DNA from: Leucosporidium creatinivorum | Lineage: Eukaryota > Basidiomycota > Microbotryomycetes > Leucosporidiales > Leucosporidiaceae | Assembly: GCA_001600635.1 (NCBI GenBank) | Contig: BCKL01000001.1 | Coordinates: 1,344,808-1,408,807, forward strand | Length of the DNA: 64,000 bases | Direction of reading: 5' to 3' | Shown: positions 53,101 through 62,407 of the stretch, piece by piece | Layout of the letters: the number at the start of each line of letters is the position of its first letter | How positions within the stretch are numbered: position 1 is the stretch's first letter | Notes under the pieces: model-generated | What the model was told of the DNA's origin: nothing | The model's database searches: none | The model's input: only the letters and a program-made list of their open reading frames with translations | Program-made: the position numbers and the translations under genes

Positions 53101-55537
53101 GGAGACCTCGCCTCTAGTCAACGACGAGGACTCGCCCTCCCAGTTCGACTCGCGCGCCCAATTCGACTCGCCTCATTTCGAGTCGCCCGTCCCCGACACC
53201 TTCCACTCGCCGAACTCTCAGCTCTCTGCCTCAGACGAGGCGGAGCAGACCGACGGAGTCAAGCGCATGACCGAAGCCACCGACGTTCAGCCTCTCGGCG
53301 AGCCCACCAAGCTCGACGCCGACTCCTTCCTCCGCGTTCCTCGCAAGCCGATGGCACCTCGCGACCCCTCCAATACCCAGTCGATGCTCATCCGCGACGT
53401 TCGCAACCAAGCGACGCTCGCCACCATCGCGCTGAAGAAGGCAGGACCGTCCAAGACCCCCACTTCGCCCGTCATTCGGTCGAAGAGCCTCTCCAAGTCG
53501 AAGTCGATTCGCAAGGGTTCCATCTCATCGCCGCAACTCGTGTCGGGCACCAGCGACATCCCCGCCGTCCCCATCCTCAACCCGGACATCCCTCCTTCGC
53601 CGCTCATGTCGCCCAAGTCACCTGGGAGGGCCGGCTCGAAGAAGCAGAAAGACGGCAAGGACGTCGATGGCAAGTCGTCGCGAGGTATCGGCATGCGCTT
53701 CAAGAGCCTCCTGAACAAGAAGAGCCGCGATCAGCTACCTCATCTCAACGGCGACGAGATCACCCCCTTCGTCGACGATCCCGAGTTCGCCCTCTCGCCA
53801 CCCTTCAACTCGAGCCAGTTCAGCACTCCCAATCCCTCCAGCACTCCCGAGCCCATCGAATCGGTCCCCGAAGGTCGTCGCTCGATTGACCAGCTACGCA
53901 CTCGCTCGCCAGGCGGCCTGCCCATCGTCGCCGAGAGCCCCGAGGCGGAGCAAGGATCGCCCTCGGCCAACTCAAACTCGTCAGGTAGCAGCAACAAGCG
54001 TTCCCTCACTCGTCTACTCTCTCGTGCGCGCGGCAGCTCCCATCGCCCTCACCGGGAGTCGGAGTCCACACTCGTAGTCGGAGGCGATGGTCCGCGCAGC
54101 CTTGCTTCGACACCCGAACCTGCTTCCATCGGCGGGAGTCCCCTCGCTCGCAGCTACTCGCCAGCAGACAGCGTCGGTCGTCGCCCCTCGATCGAGCAAG
54201 AGGCATTCGGACTCGGAATCGGTCCTGTTCACACCGACACGAGCAGTCGCGCTCCCATCTCCTACGACATTGGCGCCAGGCGTCATCGCATGGGATCCGA
54301 CACCTCCTCAGGAGCCAGCCACGAGTACTCCAACATGCCCCAGACCGCCCCTCTCGCCGTTCAATCTCATCGAGCTGGCGCTCCCGAGCCTCTCAACCTC
54401 CAACACTTCTCCTTCCCCGCCGCCACCCAATCCGCTCCTCTCCCCGGTCCACGACCTTCCTCCAGCGCTACAGGACTACAGCACAGCGGCTCGCGGACGT
54501 CCGTCGCTTCGGTCGACTCGATGCGCAGGCTGCGAGAGGTCGCCGAAGACCTTGGTCTGCCTCGCGACAAGGTCGAGGAGCTCGTCAACCTCTCCTACGC
54601 TCAGTCTCCGACTACCAGCAGCCACGCCCACTCCGGTTCGACGAGCTCGACTCTCGGTCGTCGTTCGCAGGATGGTCACGATGCCACGACGCAGCCACGC
54701 AAGACTTCAGTCTCTTCCCTTTCCAACTCAACTCGCGGCGCCCATCGTCGTGGTTTCAGCAACGCCTCGGCCAGCGGCTCGGGAGTCAAGCGCGCCAACT
54801 CGTCCAGCTCTCGCTCCATCGCCGACCGCGTTCCAACTCCCCCTCCTACCGCTCGCGACCACCGCCGACAAGCCTCGCAGGACCTCCACAGCGCCGAGAC
54901 GGATCCGGTTCCCCAGCTCCCCACTGGTCTCCGAGTCGACCCCACCGCTGCTGCGTTCGGCGGCCTTCGCCCTCCCCTCTCGCCGAGCGTCGATTCGTAC
55001 AGGAGCAGTGGATACGCCGGCTCGGTCTTTGATCTGTATGGATCAGAGGACTCGGAGGGAGAGCGTCGACCGAGTCAGGATGGAGAGGAAGACGAGGATG
55101 GAGAGGTCGTGCTCGCTGCCGGCGCCCTCTCGCCGGACTCGCCAGGCCAGGAGCGCGAGAACCCTCGCTTGGACGTCGAGGAGCAGGCGGACGGATCCCT
55201 TGATTGGCGCGTAGTGGACGACCTTCGCCGGACCTCCACCGTCTCCTCCCGCTCGGACAGCTTCGGCTTCGATTCCCGCCCTTCCTCCCTCGACGCCTCC
55301 AGCGACGGTCCCGACCCCCTCGCCGCTCTCCTGCGCCACCATCGACGCAATCGCTCGTCGGCATCCATACCGGCGCCCAACCCGAGGTATCCGAGCGTCT
55401 ACATTCGGGATGAGAAGCGGTTGGTCGAGTTGGGGAGGGAGGGAGGAGTAGCGGCGGGTGAAGAGGAGGAAGGTCATTTTTGGGTGAGGCCGAGGGAGGA
55501 AGTGACGCCGACTGAGGCTGGGCAGGAGGGCGTTTGA
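50104..55537 (+). CDS. Very large Ser/Pro-rich disordered protein, unknown function
   Basis: Four exons, about 1,750 residues: MNRFRRKSESRTRRKEA; a short exon PHLTKRFSLLRDSEGRLVDL plus AQRKTGMLSDEEANAVLAQF; one long exon to about 52984; and another from 53043 to the stop. The short N-terminal segment PHLTKRFSLLRDSEGRLVDL followed by MLSDEEANAVLAQFALE looks like a conserved element of fungal signalling-type proteins. RRLREVAEDLGLPRDKVEEL (near residue 1400) is the only other ordered-looking helix. The rest is Ser, Pro, Asp, Glu and Arg-rich with many S/T-P and RxxS sites, as expected of a heavily phosphorylated scaffold. There is a degenerate SDGRRGS repeat at about 52605-52800. No enzyme domain recognised. 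Confidence 0.7.
52605..52800 (+). repeat. Degenerate S-D-G-R-R-G/A-S coding repeat
   Basis: About eight units such as SDGRRGSE, SDGRRASG, PEGRRASN and GEGRRASD, encoded by GGGAGGAGGGGCAGTGAGAGTGAT-like repeats. Each unit places Ser after Arg-Arg, forming repeated basophilic kinase sites (RRxS). Confidence 0.75.
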
Positions 55538-55785
55538 GAGGGAGAGCTTTAGTGGTAGGAGAGCGGTTCGGTCGAGGAGTGAAGGAGTCGGAGTCGTTTT
55601 GTCCTCGTTAGTCGTTTGTGCATTCTTCGCAACATCGCATTCGTTCGTCTGGTATCCTTGCGCGACTAGCGAGAGTGGTGTCCCGAACCCTATTACATGA
55701 CTGCAGTACTGCTATCTGCCAAAGTCGAGGTCAGCGAGATCTCGGCGTTCACCCTTGAGCTCGGCTCCGAGAGCGGCTCACCTAT

Positions 55786-56274
55786 TCAAACTTGGCGACC
55801 CTGCACAACAGTCTCGACTGGTGCTGGTGCGGGAGTGAGCTTGGCCTGCACCGCCCTGAAGGTCGAAGCAGCGACCTCGCTCCACTCGGTGTCGCTGAGG
55901 ACCCTCAATCCTCCGGCAACGGTCTCGTTCCACTGTGAGAGCAGGTGTGTTAGCGTACAGATAGCTCCTTCTATTCTGCGAGCGCTCACCCTCGACTTGA
56001 CACCCTCAGCGACGCCCGTTCGTGTGGGAACGGGAGCAGGGAAGGCGGTCGGTGTGGGTTGACGGGGAGCAGAGGCGACGAGCTGCTGAGAGAGGGCGTG
56101 CAGGTCGTTGGAGAGCCTCTCTGCTTGTGTGGTGATGTCTATGTGGTAGTAGTATGTCTGCAGCAGCGAGAGAGGATCAGCGCGCCGCGAGAAGGAGGAA
56201 GCGGGAGAGGGAGAGCTTACTACGCCAGCTGCCAGGGCTCCGCCAGCGAAGAACTTGGTGAAGAAGGAAGACAT
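55786..56274 (-). CDS. MICOS subunit Mic12-like (Aim5)
   Basis: Three exons (56221-56274, 55990-56157, 55786-55932) give 122 residues. The N-terminus MSSFFTKFFAGGALAAGV is a glycine-zipper-like membrane anchor, followed by YYYHIDITTQAERLSNDLHA. The C-terminal VKSRWNETVAGGLRVL then DTEWSEVAASTFRAVQAKL resembles the KxxWN...V..L..TDW..V element of fungal Mic12/Aim5. In that family the protein bridges Mic60 and Mic10 subcomplexes at crista junctions. Size and topology fit. The similarity is short, so identification is moderate. Confidence 0.6.
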   Translation of the reverse strand: MSSFFTKFFAGGALAAGVVSSPSPASSFSRRADPLSLLQTYYYHIDITTQAERLSNDLHALSQQLVASAPRQPTPTAFPAPVPTRTGVAEGVKSRVSARRIEGAICTLTHLLSQWNETVAGGLRVLSDTEWSEVAASTFRAVQAKLTPAPAPVETVVQGRQV

Positions 56275-56393
56275 TCTCCAGTCGAGTACAGAACGAAGCG
56301 AAAGCAAGCAGTGAACGGCGGGAGCAGAAGAGCGACAGACGCGCCGGTCCTTCTCTTCCTCCGACCGATATATCGTCTCCAATCGCTACTTCG

Positions 56394-57490
56394 ATGGCAA
56401 CTCAGCAGACTCCGGATTTCCAAGCAGGAGTGTCTTACTGGGCCAACACGGATGCCAGCGTTAACGGTGTGCTCGGAGGCTTTGGACAGTGAGTCCAGTC
56501 GCTTCTTGCTCGCCGTCTCGCGCTTGCTCATCATTCCTGCTTCCCTTGACACCCATTTACCAACTCCGACTGCTGCTCGTGCTCCCCCAACACTCGGCTA
56601 CAGCTCGACACCAGTACCTAGGCTAGACGCTACCAGCTCTCGTCTCCTCATCCTCTCGTTGCTCCCCGCCCTTTCCACCATCACCCCTCCTCACCACACC
56701 AAATCGCCTACACCACCACCAAGGCGCTCCTACCGCGCTCTCGACTGCGGCGCCGGAATCGGCCGAGTCACCTCCACCGTCCTCCTCCCGCTATTCGACC
56801 GAGTCGACCTCGTTGAGCCGGTCAAGAAGTTTGTGGATCAGGCCAAGCGCAACTCGGACAAGGGGAAAGAAGGATGGAAGAGCCTCAAGACGGGCAAGGG
56901 CGTGAGGATGTGGCTCGCGGGGCTACAGTTCTTTGACCCTCGGGCGCCGGCAATCCCTCTCGACGGCGGACAGTCGGAGCTCGTCGCCACGGTCGGTAGC
57001 AAGGAGCTCAGCTGGCCAAACCCGGAGGAGCAGTTCTACTTGGAGGACGGCTACGACCTTGTCATGATCCAGTGGTGCATCGGTCATCTCTCGGACAAGC
57101 AGCTCGTCGACTTCCTCAAGCGGAGTAGGAAGGCGCTGAGGGAAGGGGAGAACGGTACGGAGGGTTACATTATGCTCAAGGAGAACATTTGCAAGGATAC
57201 GGATGGCGATGGCGCAGGGCAGCTGTTCGATGACGACGATAGCTCCATCACGAGGTGAGCTCCCTTTCGCCGAGGTTCGGTTCTTGACTCGCTGACCTGG
57301 CTCTTCGCACAGGTCCGACAAGGTCTTCCGTCAAGTCTTTGCCGACGCTGGACTCGAGATTATCAAGCGTGAGATCCAGCAAGGATTCCCAGCAGGTCCG
57401 TTTCGCTTGCCTCTCGCCCTCGCTCTCCCCGAAGCTGACCATTTTTCGCTCGCAGAACTCTTCCCCGTCGTTTCGTACGCGCTGCGGTAG
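56394..57490 (+). CDS. NTM1: Alpha-N-methyltransferase NTM1 (METTL11A/Tae1)
   Basis: Four exons (56394-56488, 56604-57254, 57313-57395, 57456-57490) give 287 residues. The start MATQQTPDFQAGVSYWANT then DASVNGVLGGFGH and RLDATSSRLLILSLLPAL is the family-specific N-terminus. RALDCGAGIGRVTSTVLLP is SAM motif I, VDLVEPVKKFVDQAK motif II, DLVMIQWCIGHLSDKQLVDF motif IV and GYIMLKENIC motif V. It methylates the alpha-amino group of proteins beginning X-Pro-Lys/Arg after Met removal, including ribosomal proteins. Human NTMT1 is 223 residues; the extra length comes from a Pro/Thr-rich insert before motif I. It starts 119 bp from the divergent Mic12-like gene. Confidence 0.92.
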
Positions 57491-57982
57491 CATCACATTT
57501 GGATGGAATATGCTGGAAGATCTAAGGAAGGATCGTAGCGTGCTTGCTTGAGGGCGAGCTACTCGGCGCTCGTTTGTCCGCTCGCTTCACTTCGGGCGCC
57601 CGCAGGGCAGGGCTGGCGAGAGGTACGAAGTGGGATCCGGCGAGACGTTACTGCTTGTACCCCGAGAAGAGGCTGGTGAGGAGGCCACGTCGTAGCTGCG
57701 GAGACGCCAGCGTGAGTTCGGCGAAGGGCCAACTTACTCTTTCAGGCGCTCGCTTCTCTGCCTACTCAGCACCTTAAACGCCTCAGCTGGCCTCGCAGCA
57801 TGTATCTAGTAAATCCCGATAGTTTACAACACCCTTAAAACTGTCCTTGCCGGTGGCCCGTGCCGCTCCCTCAAATTACGCACATCGCCGAACCCAGCTC
57901 CCTCTCAAGCGTCTGTAGAATAAAGCAAACCGCCTTCCTCTAGCTCACCACGCCCTTCCATGACCACCGACACCCTTCTTGA
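57491..57982. other. Intergenic between convergent genes, 492 bp
   Basis: NTM1 (+) and the Golgi protein (-) converge here. The stretch holds the two 3' regions, including an A/T-richer section around 57800-57840. No gene seen; short frames lack features. Confidence 0.45.
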
Positions 57983-59758
57983 CTAGTCGAGGGACATGCG
58001 AGTGTCCTGGTGCGCGAGCGGCTCGCCCGTCTTGCCGTCGACCTTCTCGCCGGTCGTGTCCTTGCGCGGGGTCGAGTTGAAGCGGTAGCCAGGGACTGAT
58101 GTGGTGGAGGGGAGAAAGTGGAGGAGAGGAAGCAGGGGAGGGAGGGCCGGGGAGGGAGGGAGAAGGTCAGCCATTCGTTCGGCTCGGTTGCTAAACCCTC
58201 GGCGCGCAAGCGGGATGTAAAGAGGCAACTCACTCCTCTCCCTCAAACCCTGATCAAAGTTCATCATGCAAATTCCCGTCGCCACGATCGTCAACAGGAG
58301 GAAGATGAGGCTGATGACGCCAAAGAGCGTGAGGGTCTTCCTCGCCGAAGCATAACGAGCGGCCGAGCTGTCGTCGTAGATCCGGACGAGCTTGTACAGG
58401 AAGTAGGCGATTTCCACGCATTGGATGAAGAGGAAGATCCAGGTCCCGGCGCGGGACTCGCGGCGGACGAAGATCTGGAGTCGGAGGAGAGTCAGTGTGG
58501 AAGACGAGGAAGGGGAAACGAGGAGAGAGACGGCTTACGGCTCCGATGATGAGGCAGACCATGATGATGGGGAGAGCGGCGATGGTGATGGCAAGCTCGA
58601 CTGTTGGGATGCCGCTGACGAGGACGAGCATTTGGATGCTGGTGGTGGGAGCAGGAGAGAGAGGGTCAGCGCCGAGCGACCGATGAGACACAGGCTTGTA
58701 ACTCACGTGAAGCCGAGGAATAGGAACGAGTCGAACTTGAGGATGGAGAGGAAGATTTGGAACTGAGGAGGCAGTGGTCAGCGCCCGGCACGAGATGTGT
58801 CGCCGAGGGAGACGTTACGCCGAGGGCGATACGATGAGACAACCAGGGCGAAGGCCAGGACAAGACGAAGCCAGACGCCGAGGTTTGAAAACTCACCTTG
58901 AGGTACATCCTCTTGATCTTGAGATCGGCGCCGAGGACCTTGTAGAGATTCCAGCCGAACTCCTCGTACAGCCTCCAGATCAACCACGCCATAGCGATGG
59001 TGAAACCACCAATGACCGCAGGGATGACAATCGCATAGTTGCGGACGTGCTCGTCCACAATGTCGGTGTCGGCGTTGGTTCCTCGGATAGCGGTTGCGAG
59101 TTGTGAGGGAAGGAGGGACGAGTAGATGACCATGGCGCACTGGAAGACCAGTAAGAGGAGGAGGGAGAGGATGTTCTTCTCCTGTAGGGCGTCCATGGAG
59201 ACGAGGAATTCGAAGAGGACGGCGAGGATGAAGAGGGACATGTAGGTGGCGATGGGCTCGAGCTTCGGCGCTTGAGCAAACGACTCGGAGAAGCTGAGAT
59301 CGCCAATGGCCTGCGAGGGGAAAGATGTCAGCTTCTATGTAGCTAATGCAGCCGCTCTTTCGAGATGCCCAACTCACATCATTGATCGTGCCGTAGATCA
59401 ATCCAATCATGCTGAGGACAACGGCACTCTGTAGGATGATGAGCCCTAGGAAAGCGAGCTGCTTCCGAGTGTTGTAGGCCAGGAAGAAGCGGGCGACCCT
59501 CCCTCGTTCGTTGTAGCCCTTCGTTCTCCGCGCGTCGACGCCTGGCGCGCTCGGGGTACCGGGAACCTCTATGACGCCGTAATTTGATGCACGGGACTGG
59601 TAGGCGTCTACACCATTGCTGCTGGGCTGTCCGTAGCCATAGGGCTGATCCCCAGCGTGATGGCTCGGGTTGGGAGAGCGGTCGAGAGGGATCGGATTGA
59701 ACTGGTCGGTGGGAGGATTCGCGTAAGAAGGGTAGGCGGGCTGCTCTTGGTAGGCCAT
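57983..59758 (-). CDS. UPF0658-type Golgi membrane protein
   Basis: About seven exons, roughly 430 residues. The N-terminal ~90 residues are Pro/Tyr/Gln-rich (MAYQEQPAYPSYANPPTDQF). Then come seven or so hydrophobic segments: LAFLGLIILQSAVVLSMIGL, TYMSLFILAVLFEFLV, ILSLLLLLVFQCAMVIYSSL, YAIVIPAVIGGFTIAMAWLI, FQIFLSILKFDSFLFLGF, LVLVSGIPTVELAITIAAL and LTLFGVISLIFLLLTIVATG. The soluble loop RLYEEFGWNLYKVLGADLKI and the segment RAGTWIFLFIQCVEIAYFLY are typical of the fungal UPF0658 family, localised to Golgi in S. pombe surveys. Molecular function unknown. C-terminus RMSLD. Confidence 0.8.
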
Positions 59759-60224
59759 GATGAGCTACAGAGTGGGCTGTATCCTCCTCCTGAGTCGCGA
59801 GAGTCGGGTTCTTGTAGGCGAGTAAACGGCAGGAGCAAGAGAAAGGCAGACGGGCGGTGCTCGAACGTCCTTCGCGCTGAAGACGGTTGAACTCCTGCTT
59901 TCACTTGCTACATTTTCGACTTGCCTACAGCAGACAAGATCAACAGCAGAGTAGCCGCTCTACCAGCCTATAGAAGTACGCCGCTGCTTCGACACCCCTC
60001 TCATCCGCCCCTCGTCGTCTCATCTCTCCCTCGACTCGGCCTCGCTGCTCAGCTTCCTCCGCCTGTACTTCATCGAATCGCTTCAACCAACACTCGTTTA
60101 GCCTCTCGACTGGTGCTCGCCTGTTTCAAGGCATCCTATAAGCAGTGAGTTCGAGCCAAGCTCTCAAGCGAGCACACCACGCATCCGAAGAGCACACCGG
60201 CTCATCTCCTGCACCTCAACAGCC
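59759..60224. promoter_or_regulatory. Divergent promoter interval, UPF0658 (-) and PMP3-like (+)
   Basis: A 466-bp stretch with pyrimidine-rich tracts on plus before the PMP3-like start. A possible leader intron lies near 60146-60222 (GTGAGTT...CAG). No other gene seen. Confidence 0.4.
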
Positions 60225-61655
60225 ATGGACGGCATCGCTGCCAAGATCAACGCTCGCGCACCAAAGTCGCGCAAGGAGCTCAAGGTGTGTAGCTGTACAG
60301 AGGGCGCTCAGCCGCTCGCCCCCACCGTTCGCTCGCTCACTCTCTCGGCCTTCGCCTACTCCTCTTCGGCGTTTGTTCGGTTTGCCTCTTCTGCAGCCCA
60401 AGACCCACCACTTCTTCTACGTACTCGTCTGGCTGGCTGGATGGATCGCACCTCCCGTCGCCGTCTTGATTCGCTTCGGTATCGGGAGGGACTTCTTCAT
60501 CAACATCCTCTGCACCATCTGCGGTTACTTCCCCGGTCACTTCCATAAGTGAGTTGTCGCTACTTGCTCATGCTGTTCGGACACCTCGCTGACCCTCTGC
60601 TGCTCCCTCGCCCAGCTTCGTAAGTCAACATCTCGCCCGGCCCGCGCGGTGCTCCAGCCGACATGAATAAGGACTAAGCTAAACCCGTAATACTACAACA
60701 GTACTGCCAAACCATCAGGAACAACAAGACCAAGGCCAGGACGCCCAAGTGGGCCGTCAAGTACGGCCTCGTCGAGGTTGAGGACAAGCGAGGCGGCAAG
60801 CATCAATGGGCGGGACGCTACGATGGTGAGTGTTCGGCTGAGCTGTCCTTTCCGGTGCAAGGAGACAGCTAACCTCATTGAGACCGCAGAGCGCCTCCCC
60901 GACTCGTCTCGCCACGGCTACGCCGACGCCGACTCGGTCTCCTCGTCTCAGCAGAACGACGGAGCCTGGGATGGACGCGGACCCGAGCCTTCTCGCGGAA
61001 GCGGACGTCAAGGCAAGAACGGTCGCAGCGGAGGAGGAGGACTGCACCTCATGTCCCCCTGGGATCGCACCGTCGATTCGGACGAGGTCGAGGGCGCCTC
61101 GCGCGCGGGCAGCATTCGCTCGGGCGTCAACGGCAACGGCGGAGGACGCTTCGACCCCATCGACAACGAGCAATTCTTCCCCTCCACTGCCGCTACCGAC
61201 GACAGGCCCAGGAGCGTTCGGTCCAAGAAGAGCAAGAAGGGGCTCAAGGGCCTGCTCAGTCATCGCGATCGCTACGAGAACCAGGAGCCGGCGTCCAGTG
61301 GAGATAGGTTCGACAAGATGAATGCTGCAAGGGGAGGAGGACAGTCGTCGTCGTCGAGGAGGCAGGACGAGTACCAGGACGACTTTGAGCGAGAGCTCAA
61401 CGAGGGAGGCAGGAGCTCGGCGCCCGCGCCCGCGGCCAGCCGTTACGATGCGTTCGAGTCCGAGGGACCGGAAGATGCGTGGGCTTCCTCGAGGCCTGCT
61501 GAATCTGGAGCGAGGAATGGAGGAGCGCAAACTTCGTCGAAGCCGGCAGCGACGACCACCAGCGGTGGAGACGGAGATCGTGAGCTGTTCTGCTCCCCTC
61601 GAGGACGCCTTTGCTGACCTCTTTGCTCTTCGCAGTCTTCAACCACACCTTCTAA
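60225..61655 (+). CDS. PMP3/Sna-family membrane protein with long C-terminal tail; needs a 4-nt microexon
   Basis: Six exons (60225-60284, 60397-60548, 60616-60619, 60702-60825, 60890-61579, 61636-61655) give 349 residues. HHFFYVLVWLAGWIAPPVAV and GRDFFINILCTICGYFPGHF form the two membrane helices of the UPF0057/PMP3 family. HNFYCQTIRNNKTKARTPKW follows, as in larger Sna3/Sna4-type members. About 260 residues of hydrophilic, Ser/Gly-rich cytosolic tail end in FNHTF. Small PMP3 proteins affect plasma-membrane potential and ion tolerance; Sna3-like ones are multivesicular-body cargo and adaptors. The third exon is only CTTC, flanked by GCCCAG and GTAAGT. Without it the conserved HNFY junction and the downstream frame are lost. 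Confidence 0.85.
60616..60619 (+). other. 4-nucleotide microexon (CTTC)
   Basis: The preceding exon ends CATAA|GTGAGT (60548) and the following exon begins after CAG at 60701 with TACTGC. Inserting CTTC gives CAT-AAC-TTC-TAC (H-N-F-Y), the family's conserved sequence. Flanking introns are 67 nt (branch GCTGACC) and 82 nt (branch GGACTAAG). Confidence 0.85.
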
Positions 61656-62407
61656 GGCGCACAAGCCCTTCGCTCTAGAGCTGGGCAGCCTCCCCTACCC
61701 CGAAACCCCTCCACCGAGAATTCCCCTTGTATCACTAGTAGTCTCGGGTACTCGCTCGCTTGCTATCTAATACAGATGTCGACAAAACGCCCCCGTGCGC
61801 TTCTGCCAGAAAGGTCGACGAGCACGTTGAGGCGCTAACGAGCTTGGCGGCTCGGTGAGGCTGACGGTCGGCTCGACAAGCCAGAGCTTCGTTGGCTCGC
61901 ATTCCAAGTGCAGAGGCAAGAGCTAATGCTAGTGATGATGAGCAGAGATCGCCCCCTTGCTCTTGTGCTCCCTTCTGTAGCTTTCTCGACGCCTGGCGAG
62001 AGGTGACCTCGGCGATTCAAAGCCGACTTGCGAAGGCGGAACGTGCCCCTTGCCCCTTGCCCGACGACATGTCCCGCCCTCGCGCGCTCTCCAGCTGAGG
62101 GCTGAGGGTTCAAAATCCCATCTTCTGCTTTCTATGCACCTCAAGAGCGCCTCAGCCAGCTCATCACCCGGCTCACAAGCTTCCAAGCGCCTTCGAACGA
62201 GCTGCTCGGCGCCGAACGTTCGTAGAGCTTTCCGCACGTTCTGGAAGTCGGCGCCGGAGGGAGGTCTTGGCGTCCATGCAGCGATTGCCTGAAAGGGCCA
62301 ATTTGACAGCCGGCCGTGGCTGAGCTGCATCTTGCGTCGGGCTTGCTCGCTCAGCGCTCTTCTCTCTCTCTCCTTCGTTCTTCTCCTCGTCCAACCCCCT
62401 CGTCAAG
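61656..62407. other. Intergenic, 752 bp, with one uncertain open frame
   Basis: It holds the 3' end of the PMP3-like gene and the promoter of the phosphatase gene. A minus-strand frame of 133 codons (61929-62330) includes VRKALRTFGAEQLVRRRLEA and ELAEALLRCIESRRWDF, which look helical, but no family is recognised. A tRNA T-loop-like GGTTCAAAATCCC at about 62106 is not part of a tRNA. Confidence 0.35.

Noticed and set aside
57544-57777. 77-codon plus frame after NTM1
   Set aside because: It lies in the 3' intergenic region between convergent genes; Arg-rich without features.
62100-62120. tRNA T-loop-like GGTTCAAAATCCC
   Set aside because: No matching stems, anticodon arm or acceptor stem could be found on either side.
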